DNA of 38,035 nt, from the NCBI GenBank assembly GCA_036508555.1, contig DATCHD010000087.1:1-38035 (forward strand), in the 5' to 3' direction. Positions 7,946 to 16,300 of this stretch are shown one piece after another. Below the pieces are notes generated by a model. It did not search any database. It was not told the origin of the DNA and worked only from the letters and a program-made list of their open reading frames with translations. Each line of letters opens with the position of its first letter. The stretch's first letter is position 1. The DNA comes from CAINVV01 sp036508555 (GTDB taxonomy: Bacteria; Bacteroidota; Bacteroidia; Bacteroidales; Prolixibacteraceae). Made by a program: the position numbers and the translations under genes.

Positions 7946-9340
7946 ATGAAAAAAACTACTCTTCTCCTATCTTTCCTTTTTATAGCTGCGATACAATGCT
8001 TCTCACAGAAAACCTACCAGGCAAATTGGGAATCCATTGACAGCCGGCCGGTTCCAGCCTGGTTCGAGGATGCCAAGTTTGGAATATTTATCCACTGGGG
8101 ATTGTACTGCGTGCCTGCTTATAGCCCGACCGTCAGAGATAGCGTTCCGATTTACGACCGTTATGCAGAATGGTACTGGAGCCGCTGGGTCAAACCATCC
8201 AAGACGCAGCATTTCTTCATCGATTTTCACAACCGGGTGTACGGTCCGGATTTTAAATACCAGGATTTTGCCAAGAGTTTTAAGGCAGAGATGTTCCAGC
8301 CGGACGACTGGGCCGAGCGTTTCAAGGAGGCCGGAGCGAAATACATCGTGCTGACCTCCAAACACCACGAAGGATTTACTCTTTGGCCGAGTGAACAGAG
8401 CTGGAACTGGAATTCTGTGGATGTTGGTCCGCACCGCGACCTCTGCGGCGACCTGACTAAATCCGTTAAGGCCAAAGGGCTGCACATGGGTTTCTACTAT
8501 TCACTCTATGAATGGTTCAATCCGCTGTATAAAAGCAACTTGACAAAATATGTGGATGAACATATGATCCCGCAGTTGAAAGATCTCGTGACGAGGTACC
8601 AACCTGATGTTGTGTGGACTGACGGAGAGTGGGACCACCCCAGCGAAGACTGGAAAAGCACAGAATTCCTTGCCTGGCTGTTTAACGAATCTGCAGTGAA
8701 AAACTCTGTCGTGGTCAACGACCGCTGGGGCAAGGAGACACGCAGCAAACACGGAGGCATCTTCACGACCGAATACGATCAGGTTCACGAGGGAAATGCC
8801 AATGGCACCAAATTCGAACGGCCATGGGAAGAGTGTCGGGGAATTGCCGGTTCTTTCGGATACAACCGGAACGAGGTACTTGAAGATTACTCCACCTCAG
8901 AGCAGCTGGTGCATATTCTGATTAATAAGGTAGCCAGAGGTGGCAACCTGCTCCTCAACATCGGACCAACTGCCGATGGGCGGATTCCGGGTATCATGCA
9001 ACAGCGCCTTTCCGATATGGGCGGCTGGCTGAAGGTAAACGGAGAGGCCATTTATTCAACCCGTAAATGGGAGAAGGCTCCGGCCGTCACTCCCAAGACC
9101 ATCGTCCATTTCACAAAAAAAGGAAATGACCTGTTCGTCCTGGTCACCAAATGGCCTGAAAAACCTATTGTTATTGAGGGTGTCGACAAAGCGGATGCCG
9201 TTAAAATGCTTGGATTCAATGGTCCGGTAAAATATTCATTGTCGGGCAACCGGCTGACCATAATACCACCAGCCGTAAATCCGGGAAACATTCCATGTCA
9301 GTACGCCTGGACCTTCAAAGTGATAAATTGCCTGAAATAA
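7946..9340 (+). CDS. Secreted alpha-L-fucosidase, glycoside hydrolase family 29
   Basis: A 464-residue exported enzyme that removes terminal alpha-L-fucose from glycans. The signal peptide is MKKTTLLLSFLFIAAIQCFS followed by Q. GH29 landmarks are WFEDAKFGIFIHWGLYCVPAY near the N-terminus, YIVLTSKHHEGFTLWPS, GFYYSLYEW, and VVWTDGEW, whose aspartate (about residue 226) is the expected nucleophile. LLNIGPTADGRIP closes the barrel, and a beta-sandwich domain ends the protein. The frame is open to an ATG at 7889, but that lies inside the promoter and would spoil the signal peptide, so ATG 7946 is preferred. It is probably part of glycan foraging together with the upstream secreted oxidoreductase. 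Confidence 0.95.
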   Translation: MKKTTLLLSFLFIAAIQCFSQKTYQANWESIDSRPVPAWFEDAKFGIFIHWGLYCVPAYSPTVRDSVPIYDRYAEWYWSRWVKPSKTQHFFIDFHNRVYGPDFKYQDFAKSFKAEMFQPDDWAERFKEAGAKYIVLTSKHHEGFTLWPSEQSWNWNSVDVGPHRDLCGDLTKSVKAKGLHMGFYYSLYEWFNPLYKSNLTKYVDEHMIPQLKDLVTRYQPDVVWTDGEWDHPSEDWKSTEFLAWLFNESAVKNSVVVNDRWGKETRSKHGGIFTTEYDQVHEGNANGTKFERPWEECRGIAGSFGYNRNEVLEDYSTSEQLVHILINKVARGGNLLLNIGPTADGRIPGIMQQRLSDMGGWLKVNGEAIYSTRKWEKAPAVTPKTIVHFTKKGNDLFVLVTKWPEKPIVIEGVDKADAVKMLGFNGPVKYSLSGNRLTIIPPAVNPGNIPCQYAWTFKVINCLK

Positions 9341-9350
9341 TCTACCGCAT

Positions 9351-9371
9351 GCAGGAAATTTAATTTTCTGC
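9351..9371. terminator. Hairpin between convergent genes
   Basis: GCAGGAAAT at 9351-9359 pairs with ATTTTCTGC at 9363-9371 (9 bp, one G-T pair, 3-nt loop). It follows the fucosidase stop by 10 bases and overlaps the stop of the convergent TlpA remnant, so it could end transcription from both sides. There is no long T run. Confidence 0.45.
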
Positions 9372-9690
9372 CACCAGCTCGTTAACAAATCCGTTGAATT
9401 CATCTTTAAATTCCTGGTAGAATTTACCAGTTGCCGGTCCGCTGAAACCGGTATGTATCTTCCTGACATTCCCCTTTTTATCAATAAAAATGGTACTCGG
9501 GAAAGCCGCAATGCCGCTCAGTGCAGGCAACGCTTTCGAGGCCGCTTCTGTTGAAGCAGACCCGGCAAAAAGCAGTTCGTAACGGAATCCAATCGCTCTT
9601 TGAGCCTGGTCGGAAGTAAATTCTCCCTGCACGAGGCATGGTGAAGATCCGCTGAAGGCCGATAACTGGAACTTACTGCCGTGGACATTC
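9361..9690 (-). pseudogene. C-terminal remnant of a TlpA-like thioredoxin
   Basis: The minus-strand frame (133 codons from an ATG near 9761) ends in ELLFAGSASTEAASKALPAL, then GIAAFPSTIFIDKKGNVRKI and HTGFSGPATGKFYQEF. This is the second half of a TlpA/AhpC-like thioredoxin fold, with the conserved cis-proline segment AFPSTIFID. The N-terminal half with the CxxC active site is missing. Upstream, the frame runs into a palindromic repeat that is translated as nonsense (NPLIIWGMLNQVQHDAG), so this cannot be an active oxidoreductase. It probably decayed after a deletion next to the repeat. Confidence 0.75.
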
Positions 9691-9706
9691 AACGTCATGC
9701 GTCCAG

Positions 9707-9775
9707 CGTCATGCTGAACTTGATTCAGCATCCCCCATATAATCAGGGGATTCCAAATCAAGTTTGGAATGACGG
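9707..9775. repeat. Paired hairpin repeat (CGTCATGCTGAA / GGATTCC...GGAATGACGG type)
   Basis: First hairpin: ATGCTGAA / TTCAGCAT around a CTTGA loop, 9707-9732. Second hairpin: ATTCCAA / TTGGAAT around ATCAAGT, inside a 37-base unit at 9739-9775. The same 37-base unit occurs at 36364-36400. The two copies differ at five positions; four of these are paired changes that keep the stem (AA/TT here, GG/CC there). To my knowledge, such repeats are found between genes in many bacteria. Confidence 0.8.
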
Positions 9776-9801
9776 GCCGCCATTAGGCACTTAACACAAC
9801 A

Positions 9802-10599
9802 CTAGCTGCTGAGCCGGTGTTTGATTTCCACAATATCCCTTTTCAGATCTTCCAGGCTACTGAAGATCTGCTGATTGCCGGAGGAGGGTGGGATTTCGTC
9901 CGTTAGATAGAGGACAAATTTCCACACTTCTCTTATTTCATTAACAGACAGGTCGTAAGGAGCGTATTCTGTGTTGGAGGAGATCATCTTAAGGCTCCCC
10001 TTCTCCTTCAGCTCATTCTTCACCCGCTTGAAAACAATTCCTTCATTCAGCGTCAGGACAATATACAGCTGATCATCCCTGACCGAACTCAGATCCTGAA
10101 CATATTCCCCCACTACCCAGCTCTTGTCCTGAACCGGAAGCATCGAATCCCCCGAAATCTGGAAGGCCCTGTACTTTCTGTCCCTCGACAGGATGGGCAA
10201 CTGAAAATTGGGCAATCCTGATATGAACTCCGGATCGAAATAGCCGGTGGTATATCCCGCCTTGGCCTTGATGGAGACAATCTCAATGTTATCCTTGTTT
10301 CCGGAATCCACGGTAGTGGCCAGTACCCTTACCTCATTCCCTTTCACAAAGACATCGGACCCATGCTCGATCACGTACATCTGGCTCTCGCGCAGGGACG
10401 AGAGGTTGATGCGTACCAGCGTGTCGATGGAGAGATTAAAAAGGTCGGACAGGCCAATCAGCACATTCATGGGAGGGATGGCCGTCCCGTTCTCGTAATT
10501 GTTGATACTCGACCTCTTCGTCCCCAACGTCTCCGCCAGGTCGTTCTGGGTCAGCCGTTTTCTTTTTCGTAAAAATTTGACGTTTTCAGACAAAAACAT
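9802..10599 (-). CDS. LexA/CI-like repressor: HTH plus S24 self-cleaving peptidase
   Basis: A 265-residue regulator. Residues 1-60 form an XRE-type helix-turn-helix (RLTQNDLAETLGTKRSSINNYE). Residues 110-235 form an S24/LexA-type peptidase domain. A possible cleavage bond is Ala114-Gly115 (AKAGYTTGY), the serine is Ser152 in QISGDSMLP and the lysine Lys191 in GIVFKRVK. The spacings (38 and 39 residues) are close to those of LexA (35 and 37), so RecA-stimulated self-cleavage is plausible. It is divergent from dinB-dnaE across a 130-bp region holding paired AGTCA/TGACT half-sites. It most likely represses itself and the polymerase genes until DNA damage. The HTH differs from the winged helix of true LexA, so I do not call it lexA. 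Confidence 0.9.
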   Translation of the reverse strand: MFLSENVKFLRKRKRLTQNDLAETLGTKRSSINNYENGTAIPPMNVLIGLSDLFNLSIDTLVRINLSSLRESQMYVIEHGSDVFVKGNEVRVLATTVDSGNKDNIEIVSIKAKAGYTTGYFDPEFISGLPNFQLPILSRDRKYRAFQISGDSMLPVQDKSWVVGEYVQDLSSVRDDQLYIVLTLNEGIVFKRVKNELKEKGSLKMISSNTEYAPYDLSVNEIREVWKFVLYLTDEIPPSSGNQQIFSSLEDLKRDIVEIKHRLSS

Positions 10600-10630
10600 G
10601 TGCGATTGATAAAAAAATAGTTTATATTGT

Positions 10631-10659
10631 AGTCATACGATTGACTTTTTTATAGTCAA
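10631..10659. promoter_or_regulatory. Candidate SOS operator between repressor and dinB
   Basis: Three half-sites in alternating orientation: AGTCA (10631-10635), TTGACT (10641-10646) and AGTCAA (10654-10659). The second and third make the palindrome TTGACT-n7-AGTCAA; the first and second make AGTCA-n6-TGACT. Two overlapping palindromes between divergent genes fit an operator bound by the HTH-S24 repressor. Binding is inferred. Confidence 0.6.
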
Positions 10660-10729
10660 ATATAAGCAATTATTTTGATTTCAACGAAAAAGAAGGAAAT
10701 ATTTTTAAAGAATTCGGGAGGAAGTGTGG

Positions 10730-11887
10730 ATGCAAATTCTGGATAGGACAATATTACACATGGATCTGGATACATTTTTTGTTTCAGTCGAGAGATTGCT
10801 CAACTCCAGTCTGAAGGACAAACCCGTCATCATCGGGGGATTGTCGGATCGTGGCGTGGTGGCCAGTTGCAGTTACGAGGCCAGGAGGTTCGGGATACAC
10901 TCGGCCATGCCCATGAAGATGGCGAGGAACCTCTGCCGGGAAGCCGTTGTCATTCGCGGCGACATGGATTCCTACAGCAAATATTCCAGGATGGTAACGG
11001 ATGTCATCGCGGAGAAAGCGCCCTTGTACGAGAAGGCCTCCATCGACGAGCATTACCTCGACATTACGGGGATCGACCGCTATTGGGGCGCCCTGAAATG
11101 GTCGCACGAGCTGCGTCAGAACATCATCGGCGAGACGGGTCTGCCTATTTCATTCGGGTTATCCGTCAACAAGACCGTCAGTAAAATTGCTACCGGGGAA
11201 GCTAAACCAAACGGAGAGAAGTATGTAGTCAAAGAGTACGTTCAACCCTTCCTGAACCCCTTGTCCATCCGAAAGATTCCCATGGTGGGCGACAAGACCT
11301 ATCGGTTGCTCCGGTCGATGGGCGTCTCGACGATACAGACACTAAGCTCTGTGCCCGTCGAGATGGTGCAGAGTGTACTGGGAAAGAATGGACTTGAGAT
11401 CTGGAAGCGTGCCCACGGTATAGATTTCACGCCGGTGGTGCCTTACAGTGAGGAGAAATCGATCAGCAAGGAAAAGACTTTTGAAACCGACACCATTGAT
11501 GTGGCGATGCTCGACAAGCTTTTGATCTCGATGACGGAGAAGTTGTGCTTCAACCTGCGGAAGCATGAAAAACTGACTTCCGTGGTAACGGTAAAAATCA
11601 GGTATGCCAATTATGATACGCATACGCTGCAGAAAAAGATTGAATACACCTCCTTCGATCACGTCCTGATAGGTACCGTACGGGAGTTGTTTAAGCGGCT
11701 GTATGAAAGGAGGATGCTGATCCGTCTGATCGGGGTGAAGCTCGGCGGACTGGTTCACGGGGTGCAGCAGCTGAACCTGTTCGACAACAACGAGAAGCAG
11801 GTCCGGCTCTACCTCTCCATGGATAAAATCAGGCTTCACTACGGTCCGGGTGCGATCAGGCGCGCTTCGGGAGTATTAGCCAAATAA
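10730..11887 (+). CDS. dinB: Y-family DNA polymerase (DinB/Pol IV type)
   Basis: A 385-residue translesion polymerase. Catalytic carboxylates are visible in ILHMDLDTFF (first aspartate at residue 12) and KASIDEHYLDIT (Asp-Glu at about 106-107), so unlike ImuB it keeps the active site. The little-finger domain follows, and QQLNLFD near the C-terminus is a clear beta-clamp-binding motif. The frame also opens with GTG at 10724. However, GGGAGGA at 10716-10722 is one base from that GTG and seven from ATG 10730, so ATG 10730 is chosen. It is divergent from the repressor and 11 bases from dnaE, making a damage-inducible mutagenesis operon. Confidence 0.93.
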   Translation: MQILDRTILHMDLDTFFVSVERLLNSSLKDKPVIIGGLSDRGVVASCSYEARRFGIHSAMPMKMARNLCREAVVIRGDMDSYSKYSRMVTDVIAEKAPLYEKASIDEHYLDITGIDRYWGALKWSHELRQNIIGETGLPISFGLSVNKTVSKIATGEAKPNGEKYVVKEYVQPFLNPLSIRKIPMVGDKTYRLLRSMGVSTIQTLSSVPVEMVQSVLGKNGLEIWKRAHGIDFTPVVPYSEEKSISKEKTFETDTIDVAMLDKLLISMTEKLCFNLRKHEKLTSVVTVKIRYANYDTHTLQKKIEYTSFDHVLIGTVRELFKRLYERRMLIRLIGVKLGGLVHGVQQLNLFDNNEKQVRLYLSMDKIRLHYGPGAIRRASGVLAK

Positions 11888-11898
11888 AATGTGAAGCG

Positions 11899-14838
11899 AT
11901 GTATATCAATAATCACAGCTATTTTAGCATGAGATATGGCACCATGAGTGTCGACCAGCTGCTCGACCAGGCCGTTATCAAAGGCATATCTGTCCTCGCA
12001 CTGACGGATATCAATACCTCGATGGGCATTCCGGAATTCATTAAGAAGGCGAAGGAGCGGGATATTAAACCCATTGCCGGTGTTGAGTTCCGAAACGGGG
12101 ATGAGCTGCTGTTTATCGGGATCGCCAGGAACCGGGAGGGGTTAAGGGAACTGAATGAATACCTGACCCGGCATAATCTCAACAAGAAGGAATTTGATCC
12201 GGAGGCTCCTGAGTTCAGGCAGGTCTGGGTGATCTATCCGTTTGGAAAACTGCCGGGTTCCGGGCTGAGGGATTTTGAATTCACGGGCATCAGGCACCAT
12301 CAGCTCAACAAACTCGTCACCTCCGAATACCGGAACCACATGGACAGGCTGGTGGTCTGGCAGCCCGTTACCTTCCTGGATGACAAGTCCTTGCTGATAC
12401 ACAAATGCATGAGGGCGATGGATCACAATACCCTGTTGAGTAAACTTCAGCCGCACCAGTATGCCGATCCGGAGCAGGTGCTGCTCTCCCCCTGGAAAAT
12501 CAATGAACTTTTTCAGCAGTATCCTGAGATCACTGAGAATACGGAATGCCTGACGGACCAGTGTGCCATCGACATAGAATTCAGGGTAAGCAAGAACAAG
12601 AGGACCTACAGCAAGACCAAAGAGGACGACAGGCTGCTGCTGCAAAAACTGGCTTATGAAGGAGTGCTTTACCGCTACGGGAAAAACAACCGGACGGCCA
12701 GGCAGCGGGTCGACCACGAGCTGGGAATCATCAACGATATGGGATTCTCCTCCTATTTTCTGATCGCCTGGGATGTCATCCACTACAGCATGTCCAGGGG
12801 CTTTTACCACGTCGGTCGCGGGAGCGGAGCCAACAGCATTGTGGCTTACTGCCTGAGGATTACAGATGTGGATCCCATCAAACTGGACCTCTATTTCGAA
12901 CGGTTCCTGAATCCCAAACGGACGAGTCCGCCGGATTTTGACATTGATTTTTCCTGGAAAGACCGCGACCAGGTGCAGGACTATATCCTGAAAAGGTATG
13001 GGAAAAACCATGCCGCACTGCTGGGGGCCACCTCGACCTTCAAGGACAAATCCGTTTACAGGGAGCTGGGTAAGGTATTCGGATTGCCGAAGGAGGAGAT
13101 CGACCTGCTGGTGAACGATCCCCAAAACAGCTACAACAATTATGATACGGCCCGGCAGATCATCCGCCTGGGGGAAGAGATCATGGATTACCCCAACATG
13201 CGGACGATCCATGCGGGGGGCATGCTGGTTACCGAAGAACCCATCACCTATTACACGGCGCTGGATCTGCCGGCCAAGGGATTCCCGACCACCCAGTGGG
13301 ACATGTACATCGCCGAAGAGATGGGGTTCGAAAAACTGGATATTCTCAGTCAGCGCGGCATCGGGCACATCAAAGAGGCCGTGGATATCATTGCCGGGAA
13401 TGGAGGGAAAGAGATCGATATTCATCTGGTAGACAGTTTCTTTGCGGACGAAAAGGTCAGACAGCAACTGAAAGACGGCGAGACCATCGGCTGTTTCTAC
13501 ATCGAGAGCCCGGCCATGCGGGGATTGCTGAAGAAACTGAAATGTGACAATTACATCAGTCTGGTAGCGGCCAGTTCCATCATCCGGCCGGGCGTTGCCA
13601 AATCGGGGATGATGCGGGAATACATCAGGCGGTTTCACCATCCGGATGATTTTGATTACCTGCATCCTGTGATGAAGGAGCAGCTGAGTGAAACCTATGG
13701 GGTAATGGTCTACCAGGAGGATGTCATCAAGGTGGCACACCATTTCGCAGGACTGGATCTTGCTGAGGCGGATGTTCTCCGCAGGGCCATGTCGGGGAAG
13801 TATCGTTCCCACAAAGAGTTTATGCAGATCAAGGAGAAATACTTCTCCAACTGCAGTCAGCTGGGGCATCCGGAAGAGATCGCGCAGGAGGTCTGGAGAC
13901 AGATCGAGTCCTTTGCCGGCTATTCGTTTTCGAAGGCCCACTCGGCCTCTTACGCGGTCGAGAGTTTCCAGAGTCTCTACCTCAAAGCCCATTATCCGCT
14001 GGAGTTTATGGTTGCCGTTATCAATAATTTTGGAGGATTTTACCATACCTGGGTCTACTTCAACGAAGCGCAGAGACAGGGCGCAACCATCGAACTCCCT
14101 TGTATCAACCGGAGTCTGAATAATACCAGGATTGTCGGGAAGACCATATACATTGGCTTTGTGCATGTGCAGAACCTGGAAACGGTGACCATCGATCTGA
14201 TACTGAGTGAACGCAAGTGTCATGGCAAATATCTCTCCATCCAGGATTTCATCGACCGGGTACCTATTGGTAAAGAGCAATTAGTCGTTCTGATCCGTAT
14301 CGGTGCATTTCGCGCACTGGTGGAGAATAAATGTTCACTGCTGTGGGAATCGCAGTTGTATCTGAAGAAGGCCCCCGTCCGGATGGAAACAGTCAGCATG
14401 TTCCAGTCTGAACACAAGACTTTCGAGATGCCTGTCCTGGAATACTCCCCGCTCGAAGATGCCTATGACGAGATCGAATTATTGGGATTTCCTGTCAGCG
14501 TCAGTCTCTTTGGCATGTTGCAGACCAGTTTCAGGGGAGAGGTGCGGGCAGTCAACCTCATTCAGCATCTTGGGAAGACTATCAGAATGGTAGGCAGGAT
14601 GGTGACCGTCAAATACGTCAGGACCATCCGGAAGGAGGTCATGCACTTCGGAACCTTCATCGACTGCACGGGTAATTTCTTTGATACCGTTCATTTCCCG
14701 GATTCGTTAAAGAATTATCCGTTCAAAGGACCTGGTATCTATCTGATGTTGGGGAAGGTCGTAGAAGAATTCGGGTTCCCTTCCGTGGAAGTTGAGAAGA
14801 TGGCCAAACTGCCTTATAAACCAAATCCCCGGGGGTAA
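11899..14838 (+). CDS. DNA polymerase III alpha subunit, DnaE, cassette-type (error-prone-like)
   Basis: A 979-residue C-family polymerase, shorter than housekeeping DnaE (about 1150-1250). The order is PHP domain (1 to about 90), polymerase core with HVGRGSGANSIVAYCLRITD and the catalytic PPDFDIDF at about residues 345-351, then a helix-hairpin-helix and OB-fold region. The PHP metal site looks eroded: the usual HxHS start reads NNHS and the usual TDHG reads TDIN, although GVEF is kept, so proofreading is unlikely. As the last gene behind dinB and a self-cleaving repressor, it matches the dnaE2-type partner of adaptive mutagenesis cassettes, where it extends past lesions. ATG 11899 is the only sensible start. 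A housekeeping dnaE should exist elsewhere. Confidence 0.92.
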   Translation: MYINNHSYFSMRYGTMSVDQLLDQAVIKGISVLALTDINTSMGIPEFIKKAKERDIKPIAGVEFRNGDELLFIGIARNREGLRELNEYLTRHNLNKKEFDPEAPEFRQVWVIYPFGKLPGSGLRDFEFTGIRHHQLNKLVTSEYRNHMDRLVVWQPVTFLDDKSLLIHKCMRAMDHNTLLSKLQPHQYADPEQVLLSPWKINELFQQYPEITENTECLTDQCAIDIEFRVSKNKRTYSKTKEDDRLLLQKLAYEGVLYRYGKNNRTARQRVDHELGIINDMGFSSYFLIAWDVIHYSMSRGFYHVGRGSGANSIVAYCLRITDVDPIKLDLYFERFLNPKRTSPPDFDIDFSWKDRDQVQDYILKRYGKNHAALLGATSTFKDKSVYRELGKVFGLPKEEIDLLVNDPQNSYNNYDTARQIIRLGEEIMDYPNMRTIHAGGMLVTEEPITYYTALDLPAKGFPTTQWDMYIAEEMGFEKLDILSQRGIGHIKEAVDIIAGNGGKEIDIHLVDSFFADEKVRQQLKDGETIGCFYIESPAMRGLLKKLKCDNYISLVAASSIIRPGVAKSGMMREYIRRFHHPDDFDYLHPVMKEQLSETYGVMVYQEDVIKVAHHFAGLDLAEADVLRRAMSGKYRSHKEFMQIKEKYFSNCSQLGHPEEIAQEVWRQIESFAGYSFSKAHSASYAVESFQSLYLKAHYPLEFMVAVINNFGGFYHTWVYFNEAQRQGATIELPCINRSLNNTRIVGKTIYIGFVHVQNLETVTIDLILSERKCHGKYLSIQDFIDRVPIGKEQLVVLIRIGAFRALVENKCSLLWESQLYLKKAPVRMETVSMFQSEHKTFEMPVLEYSPLEDAYDEIELLGFPVSVSLFGMLQTSFRGEVRAVNLIQHLGKTIRMVGRMVTVKYVRTIRKEVMHFGTFIDCTGNFFDTVHFPDSLKNYPFKGPGIYLMLGKVVEEFGFPSVEVEKMAKLPYKPNPRG

Positions 14839-14839
14839 A

Positions 14840-15646
14840 CTATTTCAATAATTTTCGGCTTTCAACCTCCTGAAGTATTTTCATTTGTTGAATGGCTATG
14901 TGGTTCAATTTAACGAGCCGTTCGTTTTGAGATATATTTTCATTGATGAACACCGCATTCAGGTTTTCCATATTCGACAGGCAAATTAATTCGTTGATGT
15001 TTGCATAATCACGAATATTTCCTTTTAAATTAGAGTTAGCATCGCGCCACTGTTTTGCTGTAATACCAAACATGGCCATGTTAAGAACATCAGCCTCGTT
15101 GGCATATACGATTGATGTTTGTGTTGCCGAAAGTTCTTTGGGTATAAGGTTTTGTTTAATGGCATCAGTATGTATGTGGTAGTTGAGCTTTGCCAATTCG
15201 CGTTTTGCCGACCAGCCCAAAAGTTTTTGTTCTTCTTCCTTAAGTCGTTGGAATTCTTTGACGATATATAATTCGAACTCTACCGAAATCCAGCTTGCAA
15301 ATTTGAATGCAATGTCTTTATGAGCAAAAGTTCCTCCGTAACGACCTGATTTCACAATAAAACCAATCGCGCCGGTGGAATTAATCCATTTTAGAGGAGA
15401 CAAAGTAAATGCATTTAATCCGGCATCTTTTTTAAACCCCTCGAATTCGAGGGGTTTAAAATTGGGATTGTACAATGTTTCCCAAATACCCAGAAACTCT
15501 ATGGTATTACGATTTCGCATCCAATTGCCTATGACCGCGCTGGTATCATCGGTTTTGAATTTGGCAATGTCGGTAAGCGATATGTAATCGGTATCATTTA
15601 TTGAAATTACAACTACATCGGTATTTTTAACAGTAATTTTTGCCAT
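14840..15646 (-). CDS. KilA-N domain protein (phage antirepressor-like)
   Basis: A 268-residue protein. Residues 8 to about 120 form a KilA-N domain: DYISLTDIAKFKTDD, then VIGNWMRNRNTIEFLGIWE, and GGTFAHKDIAFKFASWISVEF, the segment typical of these DNA-binding domains of phage and large viruses. The C-terminal half (EEQKLLGWSAKRELAKLNYHI, and TSIVYANEADVLNMAMFG) is the extension seen in bacterial KilA-N proteins and is probably helical. Its role is not known; related phage proteins relieve repressors. It is convergent with dnaE (stop to stop within two bases) and next to Bro-N remnants, so this is an old phage-derived patch. The protein itself appears intact. Confidence 0.88.
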   Translation of the reverse strand: MAKITVKNTDVVVISINDTDYISLTDIAKFKTDDTSAVIGNWMRNRNTIEFLGIWETLYNPNFKPLEFEGFKKDAGLNAFTLSPLKWINSTGAIGFIVKSGRYGGTFAHKDIAFKFASWISVEFELYIVKEFQRLKEEEQKLLGWSAKRELAKLNYHIHTDAIKQNLIPKELSATQTSIVYANEADVLNMAMFGITAKQWRDANSNLKGNIRDYANINELICLSNMENLNAVFINENISQNERLVKLNHIAIQQMKILQEVESRKLLK

Positions 15647-15731
15647 ATTATTTACTTTAATATTTTAATTCCATCAATTCGATGGGTTTAAAGTGTACGG
15701 ATTTGACCACTTTAAATTAGAAAAATCATCG

Positions 15732-15975
15732 TTAAACTTCTTGCTCATCTTCAAGCTCCATTTTTACGGATTCAACAAATTCACCGCACCAGTTGTCCCA
15801 ATTTCTGGGACAACTCACTTCCCTCTTCTATTAGTTTTGTTTTCAGTGCATTCCAGTATTTTCTTGGACGTGGGCTTTCGGTTAAAGCCTCAACCACATT
15901 AACAATTAAAAAATACCATTTCCCCTGCTCTTCATCACAGGTGGTGCGGATTTGCTTTTGCTCAAATGTAACAAA
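15732..15975 (-). pseudogene. Bro-N (phage antirepressor) remnant, second fragment
   Basis: On the minus strand, a frame without a start codon reads TFEQKQIRTTCDEEQGKWYF, then VEALTESPRPRKYWNALKT and EEGSELSQKLGQL, ending at TGA 15781-15783. This is the N-terminal half of a Bro-N domain. After it, another frame (WCGEFVESVKMELEDEQEV, stop at 15732-15734) continues, which suggests a frameshift. The 5' end is cut by a TAA. It partly overlaps the first fragment. No functional product is expected. Confidence 0.75.
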
Positions 15976-16141
15976 TTAGTACGGGTGTGTCGGCAAAATT
16001 GCAGCTCATTTGCAAACCTTTTGTTTGAGTGTCGACTGAAAGGGGGGTGACAAATTGTCCCCACCCTTTGGAAAGTTCCTCGTCATGGTTACGTATTTTT
16101 TTTATGTAGTCGGACGAATTTGGGTGAAGGGATGCTTTGAA
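15962..16141 (-). pseudogene. Bro-N (phage antirepressor / DinD-like) remnant, first fragment
   Basis: A stop-bounded minus-strand frame contains SLHPNSSDYIKKIRNHDEEL and then SKGWGQFVTPLSVDT, the characteristic Bro-N/DinD pattern (YIKK, R-D-x-EL-x-x-GWG-x-x-x-TPL). It has no start codon and ends shortly after NFADT. It lies immediately before the second Bro-N fragment in a different frame, so two related genes or one shuffled gene decayed here. Confidence 0.7.
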
Positions 16142-16300
16142 TTAAGCGGTACAGTGGCTCTGTATCTGCCACGTCGGTCTTCCGCATTATACCATCCGTA
16201 GCAACCATTTTCAACCCGTGACAATCCGTCACACTTTCATTTCCTTCCCCTTTCAATCTTTGTTTCACAATAATAGTTGGTTTTATACTTACTTACCCCT

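Noticed and set aside
12142..14280. 712-codon minus-strand frame
   Set aside because: It is the antisense shadow of dnaE; its composition (many Pro, His, Gly, Gln runs) is not protein-like and no motif was seen.
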